NCBI GenBank assembly: GCA_010021705.1
Contig: RGMU01000074.1
Location: 1-7,350, forward strand
From: Chitinophagia bacterium
Lineage (GTDB): Bacteria > Bacteroidota > Bacteroidia > Chitinophagales > Chitinophagaceae
Reading direction: 5' to 3'
DNA: 7,350 nucleotides
The position numbers were made by a program, and so were the translations under genes. This document shows positions 1 through 6,356 of this stretch, one piece after another. The number at the start of each line of letters is the position of its first letter. The first letter of the stretch is position 1. The notes beneath the pieces were generated by a model. It was given only the letters and a program-made list of their open reading frames with translations, was not told the DNA's origin and searched no databases.

Positions 1-958
1 CCTTAATGTTGGTATAGGTGGGTTGCACCTCTGTGCCGGTTAAGCCGGTGCCTTGTACGGCTGCCACTTGTAAATAGGTGTTAAAGTCGTAAGTACCTAA
101 ATAAAGGTTAATTTCAAAGCGGTCTATCAGGCGGTACACGTGTTCAGGGGCTATACCCATGCCGCTGTTAATGGCGGTGTGCAGGTCAATATTTTTTACC
201 GAATAGGCAAAAGAAGAAGCCGATACGCCGGTATAGCCTAAGTTATAGTCATAGTAGCGCGGGGTAAGGCTGTTGTCCACATTGTTAGAGTCTGTCCATC
301 TAATGCGAATAAAGCCTTGTACCAAGCCCACCGGTGTGGTGTATCCGTTAAATTGAAAATTGGCGGGCGGCAAATACCTGCCTTGAATTTCTATGGTTTG
401 ATAAGGGTTTGTGCTGGCAAACTCTAAACCCTTTCTGTTTTTTGAAGTATCGTCTATGTAGTTGATGTAAAACATAGTATTGTTTATATCATCTATCACC
501 GGAGACAGGGCAGAATCCGTTTCACCGGTAGCAGCATTATACACCACCAATTTGTATATAGATGACGGGTTAAGCAGGTTCTTAAATTTATAAGCGTAGT
601 TGGGCGTGGTAAAAAATGTACCCTCCGGCTTTTCATAGCCTTCCGAGTCTATAGCCACACGGGTAAGCGGTATTTTGCTAATGGTGCTACCTTGCAGCGT
701 TTGCTCTTCCACCCACACATTTAGACTTTTGTAGAAGTTAGAATCAGCATTTTTAGCCATTACCAATGCGCTGATGCTTTCATCTAAATACGCTTTTTGA
801 ATCCTAATGTAATGGGCAGTATCTGCCCGGTCTAATAAGCCGTATATCACGGTAATATTTTTATACGGGGCTGCTACATTAAACTTTTCAGAGCAAGAGC
901 TAATCCACAGTAAAACAGGCAGGGCTAAAAGATAGCGGAAGTGTAAAAAAAATTTCAT
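1..958 (-). CDS. Secreted lipoprotein, DUF4249-like, 3' end cut by window edge
   Basis: My own translation from the ATG at 958 stays open to base 1 (319 codons), so the C-terminus lies outside the window. The product starts MKFFLHFRYLLALPVLLWISSC, a lipoprotein signal peptide with lipobox ISSC and the acylated cysteine at residue 22, followed by SEK. It is therefore expected on the outer membrane, possibly surface-exposed. The early segment NITVIYGLLDRADTAHYIRIQKAYL (about residues 34-58) recalls Bacteroidota lipoproteins of the DUF4249 type, many of which sit beside TonB-dependent receptors; this assignment is from memory and modestly supported. The rest is beta-rich with no catalytic motif that I recognise. 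It has its own -7 box 40 nt upstream, so it is probably the first gene of its transcript. The substrate or partner cannot be read from sequence. DUF4249 proteins are usually about 270-400 aa, so most of the protein is present. Confidence 0.8.
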   Translation of the reverse strand, partial: MKFFLHFRYLLALPVLLWISSCSEKFNVAAPYKNITVIYGLLDRADTAHYIRIQKAYLDESISALVMAKNADSNFYKSLNVWVEEQTLQGSTISKIPLTRVAIDSEGYEKPEGTFFTTPNYAYKFKNLLNPSSIYKLVVYNAATGETDSALSPVIDDINNTMFYINYIDDTSKNRKGLEFASTNPYQTIEIQGRYLPPANFQFNGYTTPVGLVQGFIRIRWTDSNNVDNSLTPRYYDYNLGYTGVSASSFAYSVKNIDLHTAINSGMGIAPEHVYRLIDRFEINLYLGTYDFNTYLQVAAVQGTGLTGTEVQPTYTNIK

Positions 959-997
959 TGGTTAAAGCATCAAAAGCTATACATTACTATAAACGCA

Positions 998-1005
998 CAA
1001 AAGTA
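998..1005 (-). promoter_or_regulatory. Bacteroidota -7 promoter box for the lipoprotein gene
   Basis: Minus-strand TACTTTTG matches the Bacteroidota primary sigma factor -7 consensus TAnnTTTG exactly and lies 40 nt upstream of the ATG at 958. The -33 element is weak: the nearest candidate is TTCG, 22 nt further upstream. The expected transcription start is near 990. Confidence 0.5.
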
Positions 1006-1054
1006 AGGGGAATATAGACAACGAGTGCGAATAAATAGTTAAAAAGTTAGGGCG

Positions 1055-1086
1055 TTTGTTTGTAAGCCCATATTTTCGTATATCTG
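1055..1086 (+). promoter_or_regulatory. Possible promoter of the hicB remnant
   Basis: Plus-strand TTTG (1055-1058) is followed after 20 nt by TATATCTG (1079-1086), one mismatch from TAnnTTTG. The match ends 5 nt before the ATG at 1092, so a transcript from it would be almost leaderless. The spacing is good but the -7 is imperfect. It may be what is left of the original antitoxin promoter. Confidence 0.3.
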
Positions 1087-1091
1087 TTTCT

Positions 1092-1202
1092 ATGCGCTAC
1101 CATTACAAAATTAGGCTATACAAAGAGCCGGAAGGGGGTTATACAGTGATAGTGCCTTCTTTGCCGGGTTGCACTACTTATGGCAGTGATGTACTGCAAT
1201 AG
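1092..1202 (+). pseudogene. Truncated HicB-family antitoxin remnant
   Basis: The plus-strand ATG at 1092 opens a 36-codon frame ending in TAG at 1200-1202. The peptide begins MRYHYKIRLYKEPEGG and continues YTVIVPSLPGCTTYGSD, a textbook N-terminal half of the HicB RNase-H-like fold, where the usual pattern is Y-x-V-x-x-x-E-x-G-G-Y-x-V-x-x-P-x-L-P-G-C-x-T-x-G. In intact HicB the next residues form the acidic helix that begins roughly E-E-A, and small HicB proteins run to about 70 aa or more. Here homology stops after GSD and the frame ends four codons later (VLQ, stop). No continuation appears in any frame downstream and no hicA toxin gene is visible on either side. I read it as a gene broken by an insertion or deletion with its junction close to 1188-1200. 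It is the only plus-strand coding signal in the window and lies immediately left of the methyltransferase cassette. A functional mini-protein is possible but less likely. Confidence 0.7.
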
Positions 1203-1261
1203 CCCTCCACCCCTAAGCACCCGCTATGCAACCCGCTACGGCACGTATTAGCCTGTTAAAA

Positions 1262-1299
1262 TATCTACCACACGCAGAGAAACCACCTATCATAGTTAT
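1262..1299. repeat. 38-bp flanking repeat, copy A (degenerate palindrome)
   Basis: This stretch aligns without gaps to 2842-2879 at 32 of 38 positions, in direct orientation. The mismatches are at 1268, 1269, 1273, 1285, 1289 and 1296. The block GCAGAGAAACC (1274-1284) is identical in both. In this copy the two arms pair at only 8 of 14 positions, against 14 of 14 in copy B. It lies 5 nt beyond the stop codon of the methyltransferase gene and about 60 bp from the end of the hicB remnant. A poor hairpin without a following T run makes a terminator role unlikely. Bases 1203-1261 hold nothing that I recognise. Confidence 0.7.
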
Positions 1300-1304
1300 C
1301 CCCC

Positions 1305-2795
1305 TTAAAACCCCAACTCCTTACCTTTATCCTTTTGTTTGGTAGCTGTTTTGAGCACCTCCATAGCTTGGGGTAGTTGCAGGCGTTTGCCCTGCAATAT
1401 TTCGTTTATGGTAACTATTTCTACTTTGGGGTATTGCTGACCGTTTAAGGGATTGGTGTATGTGCCTTGCTCTTTAGCTTCTTTAAGCATGGGCTTTGTG
1501 GGTTCTTCTAAAGTAATAAAGATACCAATAGCTGCATTTTCACGGTTCACTACATGGCAAAAATCCCGTACCATAGCCAATGTTATTTTACCACTTTTTA
1601 CACTGAAAAGCACCCTATCTTCAATATGTACCCTATTTTCTATACCTATAAGTATTTGAGCTATACCGTCTATGCCACCATCTGCGCCTTTTTTGTCATT
1701 AATCCTTGCCTTATTGTTGGAATAGGTGAGTACTGCCCACTTTTCAAATTCTTTGCGCAATCTATCGTCTTTTTTCAGGGCAAGTGCCTTAGCAGCTTCT
1801 AAGTCTTTAGGTATGCCGGAAAGGGCTACGCTATTAGCCACCTCACTACCAAAAGTATCGGATAAACGTTTTAGAATTACAGAAATACTTTGATAAGTAA
1901 TGTCTATGCCAATCCACCTGCGATTTAGGCGTTGGGCTACGGCTATTGAAGTACCACAGCCACAATAGGCATCTAAAATGGTATCGCCTTCATTGCTACT
2001 TGCTTTGATAATGCGCTCCAATAATTTTAGTGGCTTTTGGGTTGGATAGCCTAAGTATTCATTACCTCTAATAAATGGTATTTGTACCCAATCTTCCGGG
2101 AACTTGCCTATTTCATTTAATTCGCAAATTTCGCTTGCGGGCTTACCGCCTCCCAAATTTGTTTTTTTATAACCTGCTCTTGCTTTACTACCCTCTGCGT
2201 AGGGTAGTCTAATCGCATCAACATTAAATTGCCATGTTTTACCTTTAGAGTACCAGAATATAATATCATGGCATCGGCTAAGTTGTTTCTGCCCTTTAGC
2301 TGCCATTCTGGAGTAACACCATACTAACTCATTGCGCAATTCACCGTATCTATTACTACAAAATATACTATCTATTAGTATTTTCAAATAGTGGCTTGCC
2401 GTAGGGTCGCAGTGCAGGTAAAAGCTACCGGTGGGTTTTAGCACACGGTAAATTTCAGCTATGCGCTGTGCCATACTCACCAAATATGCCAATATAGAAC
2501 CGGTACCTAAAACCATTTTAAGCCCTTTCATTAATTCTACGCATTGTATGGTAAAAAGCGGATTACCCCCTGATACAATTTCATTATAGCCCGCTATGGC
2601 TATATCATCCCAAGTCCAAGTATCGGTAAAAGCCTGTGCCTGCGCTTTGTCTTCTGTGCCAATGTTGTTATAAATTTGGTTGTAGTTGCGCTTACTGTTA
2701 AACGGTGGGTCTATGTAGCATAAATCTATACTTTCATCGGGTATATACTTGCGCAATACTTCTAAGTTGTCTCCGTAGTAAAGCTGGTTGGTCAT
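1305..2795 (-). CDS. Beta-type DNA methyltransferase fused to Mrr-like nuclease domain
   Basis: This 496-aa protein transfers a methyl group from S-adenosylmethionine to the amino group of adenine (N6) or cytosine (N4) in DNA; which base is not decidable here, though N6-adenine is likelier. Catalytic motif IV is DPPF at residues 29-32. The AdoMet-binding motif I comes later, DAYCGCGTS at 275-283, preceded by YPTQKPLKLLERII (250-263). The order IV, target-recognition region (about 145-245), then X/I is that of beta-class enzymes (N6_N4_Mtase family). Methylation is complete by about residue 320, yet the chain continues. Residues 345-465 carry KKGADGGIDG (368-377), then LFSVKSGK (396-403) and a conserved-looking stretch NRENAAIGIFITLEEPTKP (417-435). 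That is the D...(x)VK pattern of PD-(D/E)XK/Mrr-like endonucleases, with D376 and K400 as candidate catalytic residues; Ser398 is where Glu or Gln is usual. I recall SVK as common in this fused family. No separate restriction or specificity gene is adjacent. Both flanks carry a 38-bp repeat. Confidence 0.88.
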   Translation of the reverse strand: MTNQLYYGDNLEVLRKYIPDESIDLCYIDPPFNSKRNYNQIYNNIGTEDKAQAQAFTDTWTWDDIAIAGYNEIVSGGNPLFTIQCVELMKGLKMVLGTGSILAYLVSMAQRIAEIYRVLKPTGSFYLHCDPTASHYLKILIDSIFCSNRYGELRNELVWCYSRMAAKGQKQLSRCHDIIFWYSKGKTWQFNVDAIRLPYAEGSKARAGYKKTNLGGGKPASEICELNEIGKFPEDWVQIPFIRGNEYLGYPTQKPLKLLERIIKASSNEGDTILDAYCGCGTSIAVAQRLNRRWIGIDITYQSISVILKRLSDTFGSEVANSVALSGIPKDLEAAKALALKKDDRLRKEFEKWAVLTYSNNKARINDKKGADGGIDGIAQILIGIENRVHIEDRVLFSVKSGKITLAMVRDFCHVVNRENAAIGIFITLEEPTKPMLKEAKEQGTYTNPLNGQQYPKVEIVTINEILQGKRLQLPQAMEVLKTATKQKDKGKELGF

Positions 2796-2814
2796 GTTGT
2801 GTTTATTACTATGG

Positions 2815-2822
2815 CAAACATA
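2815..2822 (-). promoter_or_regulatory. -7 promoter box of the methyltransferase gene
   Basis: Minus-strand TATGTTTG matches TAnnTTTG exactly, 19 nt upstream of the ATG at 2795, and is preceded by the context TAATTTCG. The predicted leader is very short and A/T-rich. No good TTTG is visible at the -33 distance; that position falls at about 2841-2845, the edge of the inverted repeat, so a protein bound to the repeat would overlap the promoter. Confidence 0.5.
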
Positions 2823-2841
2823 CGAAATTAAGCTAAGGTAT

Positions 2842-2879
2842 TATCTATGACAGGCAGAGAAACCGCCTGTCATAGATAT
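2842..2879. repeat. 38-bp flanking repeat, copy B: perfect 14-9-14 inverted repeat
   Basis: The left arm TATCTATGACAGGC (2842-2855) and right arm GCCTGTCATAGATA (2865-2878) are exact reverse complements, separated by the 9-nt spacer AGAGAAACC (2856-2864). A 38-bp relative in the same orientation sits at 1262-1299, with the spacer unchanged. There is no T tract after the hairpin on either strand, so it is not an ordinary intrinsic terminator. Candidate roles are a recombination core site (two inverted arms around a short spacer), an operator for the adjacent methyltransferase gene, or a copy of a genome-dispersed palindromic element. Confidence 0.75.
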
Positions 2880-2880
2880 T

Positions 2881-3024
2881 AAAGTTGGTGGTAAAAAATG
2901 CGTTGCCCTCTAAACCAATCTAAGTTTTTTGCACAATGGAGAAGCCTACTACAAATGCAATTTTCTGTATTTTACGTGATTGATAGGCAAAGATACAAAA
3001 TAGGGCTTATAGTTTCACGAAAAG
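2881..3024. other. Intergenic region with a second -7-like box (2988-2995, minus)
   Basis: No gene is supported here. On the minus strand TATCTTTG at 2988-2995 matches TAnnTTTG exactly, with only a weak -33 (TTCG, 22 nt upstream). A transcript from it would cross the perfect inverted repeat before reaching the methyltransferase ATG, giving a leader of about 185 nt, or it could be a small RNA. I found no convincing rho-independent terminator for the receptor gene that ends at 3025. Confidence 0.35.
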
Positions 3025-5406
3025 TTAAAAAGTCCAGCGGAACATAGGCACCGGGAAAAACCCTTGCTGATAGTTGGTTACAAGTTTGTTTTTCTTAACG
3101 TCATACGTTTCGTTGAATATGTTTTTGTTGTTGGTAATGTTTTGCAGGTCTATGGAAAATTCCATTGTGCTTTTCTTCATTTCACGTCTAAAATAGAGCT
3201 TAAAATCAGTTCTAAAATAGTCTTTCTGCTTTATGGAATAGGCTTTGCTGTCGTCATACACGGCTTTGCCTTGTTGGGCAGATGCTGCAAGGTCAAGCGG
3301 GGTAAGGTATTTACCGCCAATGGTCGTTATTTTAATGTTTACGCCCAATCTGCTGCCTTTATTACCAATTTTAAACTCTTTACCGCCAAGCACATTGGCT
3401 ATATATTGCGTGTTAAAGGCAGTGTTGCGTTCAATGCCATCGCTACCCTTATATTTTGAATTGATAAGCGATGTGGTAATTAAAAAGTAGTAGCCTTTAG
3501 TCAGAAAGTGCTCAATGGTTAGCTCGGCACCATAGTTGGCGGCGGTGCCGGTATTCACAAGGCTATCGGTGTTGGGCGGATAAAAATTTGTGCCCTCATT
3601 CATGGCAGAGTAAGAAGAGGAATAGGACGTAACGGGTACTTTGTTTAGCATTTGGTAGTAGGCTTCGGCTTTTATGCGCATGTTTTGGGTAATGTTCAGG
3701 TCATAGCCGGCTATCAGGTGTTGGCTTTGGGTAAAGCCTATGTCATGGTTGGTAAACACTATGCCCTGCGGCGTGTACGATTGCACAAAATAGGTATAAA
3801 TGCTTTGTGCCTGGTTGTGCAAGCCATAGCCTAAGCTAAAGGCATTGCGGCTGTTAATGGTGTAGCGAATGTTGGCACGGGGTTCAAGGGCAAAGCTGCC
3901 GTTTAGGTCAAGGTAAATGGCGTTTAAGCCCACTACGGTGGTAATGTTGCTGTTAAAGCGGTGTTTCCATTGGGTATAAGCACGCGCCAGCCCAAGACTA
4001 CCCGTTTGGTCAACATATACTATGTCGGGCTTGCCGGGCACAAGGTCTTTGTTCAGTAGGTTAAAAGTGGTGTTGTCGTACAACAGCCCTGCTTGGAGGT
4101 TGTTTTTGGCATTAAATTTGTAGATGTAGGTGGCGGCAATAGAGGCTTTTTGGGTAGTAAATTTAGCACGTTGCTTGCCGTAGGTGTCTTCATAGTTTTT
4201 GGTGCTGATAGAGTCTTCTTGATAGTCTTCATAAGTGGTGGTATAGCCCCCCACTATGCGCAGGTTAGATTTTTTGTTGAGCTGTTGCTCTACGCTAATG
4301 CCGTTAATGGTGGTGGCGTATTTCACTATTTGGTTAACGTAAGGGTCTCCGGTGCTGTATAGGTCGGGCTTGGTGCTGTCCACGTCTTTTCCTAAAAAGT
4401 TGACGTGGCTGTTGCCATTAATACCAAATAGGGCAATTTTAGTGTTTTTCCAAGGCTGTGTTACAATTTTATAGTTTACGTCTTGATAAATGGGTACCGA
4501 TGTGCCGGTGCCAATGTTAATGCCTAATTGCTTAAACACGCCCAATGTGCTGTATCGGTAGTTCACAAAATAGGAGGTTTGCTTTTTTTTGCCTATCGGA
4601 CCTTCAATGCCCCCTTCAAAGCCGTTAAAGCCCATTTGCCCTACATATTCCTGCTTGTTGTGGTTGCCTTCACGCAGGCGAATGTCAAACACTGCTGCTG
4701 TGCTATTGCCATACTGTGCGGGAAAAGCACCGGTCAAAAAGTCGCTTTTGGCAATGTTGTTGTTGTTCAACATGCTTACCGGTCCGCCGGTGCTGTTAAG
4801 CGCGCCAAAGTGGTTGGGGTTAGGAATGTTTAGCCCGTCAAGCTGCCATAGCATACCGTTGGGCGAGTTGCCGCGCACTATAATGTCGTTCCGGCTGTCG
4901 TTGCCGGCTACAATGCCAGCAAAGTTGGCAGCCATGCGGCTGGGGTCTCCAATGGCACCGGCATAGCGTTTGGTTTCGTCCACGTTAAAAGAGCGGGCAC
5001 TAATCATAGCCATTTCATTGTTGGTGCTGTTTTTGTCTTTGCTGCGGCTGTAGGCAACCGTAACTTCTTTCAGGCTTTTAATTTGCTCTTGCATCGTTAT
5101 GCGAAGGTTTACCTGTTTGCCGGCAGTAACGTCTATGTCGTTCAGCACTTTGGGTTCGTAGGCAAAGTATTGCGCCTTTACGGTATGCCTGCCAATGGGC
5201 ACGCTATCTATCCTAAAGTTGCCCAAGCTATCGGTAGCAGTGCCTTTAACGGGTTCAAGGTCGGTAATCATCACAATTACGCCTTCCAAAGGCGCACCGG
5301 AGGCTTCGTCATACAAGTGTCCGGTAATGGTTTGCATTGCGGGCTGTGCTATAGCATATAAGCTAAAAAAACAAACAGCCACTAAAAGAGAAAACAGCTT
5401 TTTCAT
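3025..5406 (-). CDS. TonB-dependent outer-membrane receptor with carboxypeptidase-like domain
   Basis: This 793-aa outer-membrane protein is expected to import a ligand (iron chelate, glycan, peptide or other) using energy from TonB-ExbBD; the ligand cannot be told. I chose the ATG at 5406 because it begins MKKLFSLLVAVCFFSLYAIAQ, a clean signal peptide with likely cleavage near AIA-Q. Upstream in-frame codons (ATG at 5412, TTG at 5427) only add residues before the basic N-region. Residues about 25-108 are a carboxypeptidase-regulatory-like beta-sandwich (TITGHLYDEASGAPLEGV, then GNFRIDSVPIGRHTV), followed by a linker with LKEVTV. The plug spans about 130-243, with DIIVRGNSPNGMLWQLDGLN and IPNPNHFG (174-201) and the preceding DPSRMAANFAG typical of one Bacteroidota receptor family. 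The rest is a beta-barrel ending in the aromatic MFRWTF expected for BAM-dependent insertion. It is not a SusC: it is shorter and no SusD gene is adjacent. The gene appears intact. Confidence 0.93.
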   Translation of the reverse strand: MKKLFSLLVAVCFFSLYAIAQPAMQTITGHLYDEASGAPLEGVIVMITDLEPVKGTATDSLGNFRIDSVPIGRHTVKAQYFAYEPKVLNDIDVTAGKQVNLRITMQEQIKSLKEVTVAYSRSKDKNSTNNEMAMISARSFNVDETKRYAGAIGDPSRMAANFAGIVAGNDSRNDIIVRGNSPNGMLWQLDGLNIPNPNHFGALNSTGGPVSMLNNNNIAKSDFLTGAFPAQYGNSTAAVFDIRLREGNHNKQEYVGQMGFNGFEGGIEGPIGKKKQTSYFVNYRYSTLGVFKQLGINIGTGTSVPIYQDVNYKIVTQPWKNTKIALFGINGNSHVNFLGKDVDSTKPDLYSTGDPYVNQIVKYATTINGISVEQQLNKKSNLRIVGGYTTTYEDYQEDSISTKNYEDTYGKQRAKFTTQKASIAATYIYKFNAKNNLQAGLLYDNTTFNLLNKDLVPGKPDIVYVDQTGSLGLARAYTQWKHRFNSNITTVVGLNAIYLDLNGSFALEPRANIRYTINSRNAFSLGYGLHNQAQSIYTYFVQSYTPQGIVFTNHDIGFTQSQHLIAGYDLNITQNMRIKAEAYYQMLNKVPVTSYSSSYSAMNEGTNFYPPNTDSLVNTGTAANYGAELTIEHFLTKGYYFLITTSLINSKYKGSDGIERNTAFNTQYIANVLGGKEFKIGNKGSRLGVNIKITTIGGKYLTPLDLAASAQQGKAVYDDSKAYSIKQKDYFRTDFKLYFRREMKKSTMEFSIDLQNITNNKNIFNETYDVKKNKLVTNYQQGFFPVPMFRWTF

Positions 5407-5424
5407 TTGCATTGAAATTTGCTG

Positions 5425-5432
5425 CAAAGATG
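5425..5432 (-). promoter_or_regulatory. Candidate -7 box of the TonB receptor gene
   Basis: Minus-strand CATCTTTG differs from TAnnTTTG only in the first base and lies 18 nt upstream of the preferred ATG at 5406. Its presence over the TTG at 5427 argues against starting the protein there. No clear -33 TTTG is visible, but the upstream DNA is very A/T-rich. Confidence 0.35.
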
Positions 5433-5720
5433 TGGCATTAATTTCGTATTTTTTATTATCTATTGAATTATTTTTACCAATGAATAAAAAATTAACAGTG
5501 TTTATTGTTTTATATCATCTTTAAGATAGCCCCATGCCTCCTACTTATTCAATGCCAAATTATAAGTGTTTTTCTTTAAGGTCTAACATTTCTGCTATTT
5601 TAGCAATAAAAAAACCTTTGGAAGCAATTTTTTGCAGTGTAAAGTTAAAGAAAATAGCTGTGATAAGCGGTTTTTGGGCGTGTCATAGATTTTTCTATTA
5701 TTTTGATACAAAGCCATACA
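5433..5720. other. Gene-free region, AT-rich near the TonB receptor, upstream of it
   Basis: This separates the response-regulator stop (5721) from the receptor promoter. The part next to the receptor (about 5440-5520) is dominated by A and T runs, as in Bacteroidota promoter-proximal DNA. The part near the regulator holds a short palindrome (5685-5698, listed separately) and a TGCTA-TTT-TAGCA hairpin near 5592-5604 with an A-rich rather than T-rich tail on the plus strand. I see no reliable terminator, no RNA gene and no recognisable small protein. The gap suggests that the receptor has its own promoter rather than reading through from the two-component operon. Confidence 0.4.
5684..5699. 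repeat. 16-nt inverted repeat, left copy (palindromic core)
   Basis: CATAGATTTTTCTATT here is the exact reverse complement of 7325-7340. The core ATAGA-TTTT-TCTAT is itself a 5-bp palindrome. The copy lies 22 nt beyond the response-regulator stop and its partner lies upstream of the kinase, so the pair brackets the two-component operon. The short AT-only stem makes coincidence possible. Confidence 0.45.
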
Positions 5721-6350
5721 TCACACTAAAAAATTGGTCATGGCATAAGTAACTAATCCTACGGTGTTTTTTTGGTCAAATTTTAGCATCATTTTATTTC
5801 TTATGCCTTCAACGGTTCTTACGCTAAGGTGCAGTTCTTTAGAAATTTCTAAGGTGCTTTTTTGTTGGCATATTAGCTTTAGTATTTCCAATTCGCGTTC
5901 TGAAAGAAATACGTCTTTGCTGCCTTCTCTTTTGGCTTTTTTAATGGCGTTGCGGGCATGAGTGTTTATATACACATCGTTTTCCATTACGCATTGTAGG
6001 GCAACAACTATTTCATCGGGGTCGGTATTTTTAAGCAAAAATGCGTTTGCGCCAAGCTCCATAAGCGAAACGGCATACGCAGGGTCTTCCAATGTGGTCA
6101 TAAACACTACCTTAATTTCAGGATAGTAACGCTGAATGGCATCTAAGGTTTCTTTGCCGTTCATGGGTTTCATGTTAATATCTAATATCACCACATCGGG
6201 GGTTGCGCCTTTGTCTAAGATTTTTAGTAGTTGTTCGCCGCTTTGCGCTTCGCCCACGCATTCAAAGTCCGGATATAAAGCCAATGTGGCTATAATACCG
6301 GCTCTAAACAGCGGATGGTCATCGGCTACCATATAACGAATGTTTGCCAT
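5721..6350 (-). CDS. NarL/FixJ-type response regulator
   Basis: This 209-aa cytoplasmic DNA-binding regulator should be phosphorylated by the kinase encoded just upstream. The receiver domain spans about residues 3-121: acidic pair D10-D11 (VADDHPLFRAG), phosphoacceptor D57 in VVILDINM, T85/T86 in VVFMTT and K107 in FLLKN, all the catalytic positions expected. A linker leads to a LuxR-type helix-turn-helix at about 149-206 (LSERELEILKLICQQKSTLEISKELHLSVRTVEGIRNKM), where TLEISKELHLSVRTVEGIRNKM is the turn and recognition helix. Usual family length is 200-220 aa, so it is complete. Its ATG is 6 nt after the kinase stop, so the two are one transcript and probably translationally linked. Targets are unknown; the neighbouring TonB receptor is a possible but untested one. 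Confidence 0.95.
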   Translation of the reverse strand: MANIRYMVADDHPLFRAGIIATLALYPDFECVGEAQSGEQLLKILDKGATPDVVILDINMKPMNGKETLDAIQRYYPEIKVVFMTTLEDPAYAVSLMELGANAFLLKNTDPDEIVVALQCVMENDVYINTHARNAIKKAKREGSKDVFLSERELEILKLICQQKSTLEISKELHLSVRTVEGIRNKMMLKFDQKNTVGLVTYAMTNFLV

Positions 6351-6356
6351 GGGGTG

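Noticed and set aside
2842..2878. Intrinsic terminator
   Set aside because: The stem is strong but neither strand has a run of T after it, and it stands upstream of a promoter rather than right after a stop codon.
1262..2879. Integron attC sites as an explanation for the imperfect palindromes
   Set aside because: No GTTRRRY / RYYYAAC core sites are present at the ends of either repeat, and no integrase gene is visible.
1037..3033. Shared 11-mer AGTTAAAAAGT at 1037-1047 and 3023-3033 as insertion-site duplication
   Set aside because: Low-complexity AT sequence, the right copy overlaps the receptor stop codon, and the positions do not coincide with the hicB junction or the 38-bp repeats.
5407..5427. 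Upstream TTG/ATG starts for the TonB receptor
   Set aside because: They add MQQISMQ ahead of an otherwise ideal signal peptide and overlap the candidate -7 box at 5425-5432. The ATG at 5406 is better.
5678..5690. Third copy of the 38-bp flanking repeat
   Set aside because: Only about 12 of 13 bases of one arm match; the spacer and other arm are absent. A 10-nt exact match of this sort is expected by chance in a window this size. It is mentioned only as a weak hint in the palindrome finding.
5534..5752. Plus-strand 72-codon open frame in the gap beyond the regulator
   Set aside because: No recognisable motif, no promoter match upstream, overlaps the end of the response-regulator gene antisense, and composition simply follows the local AT richness.
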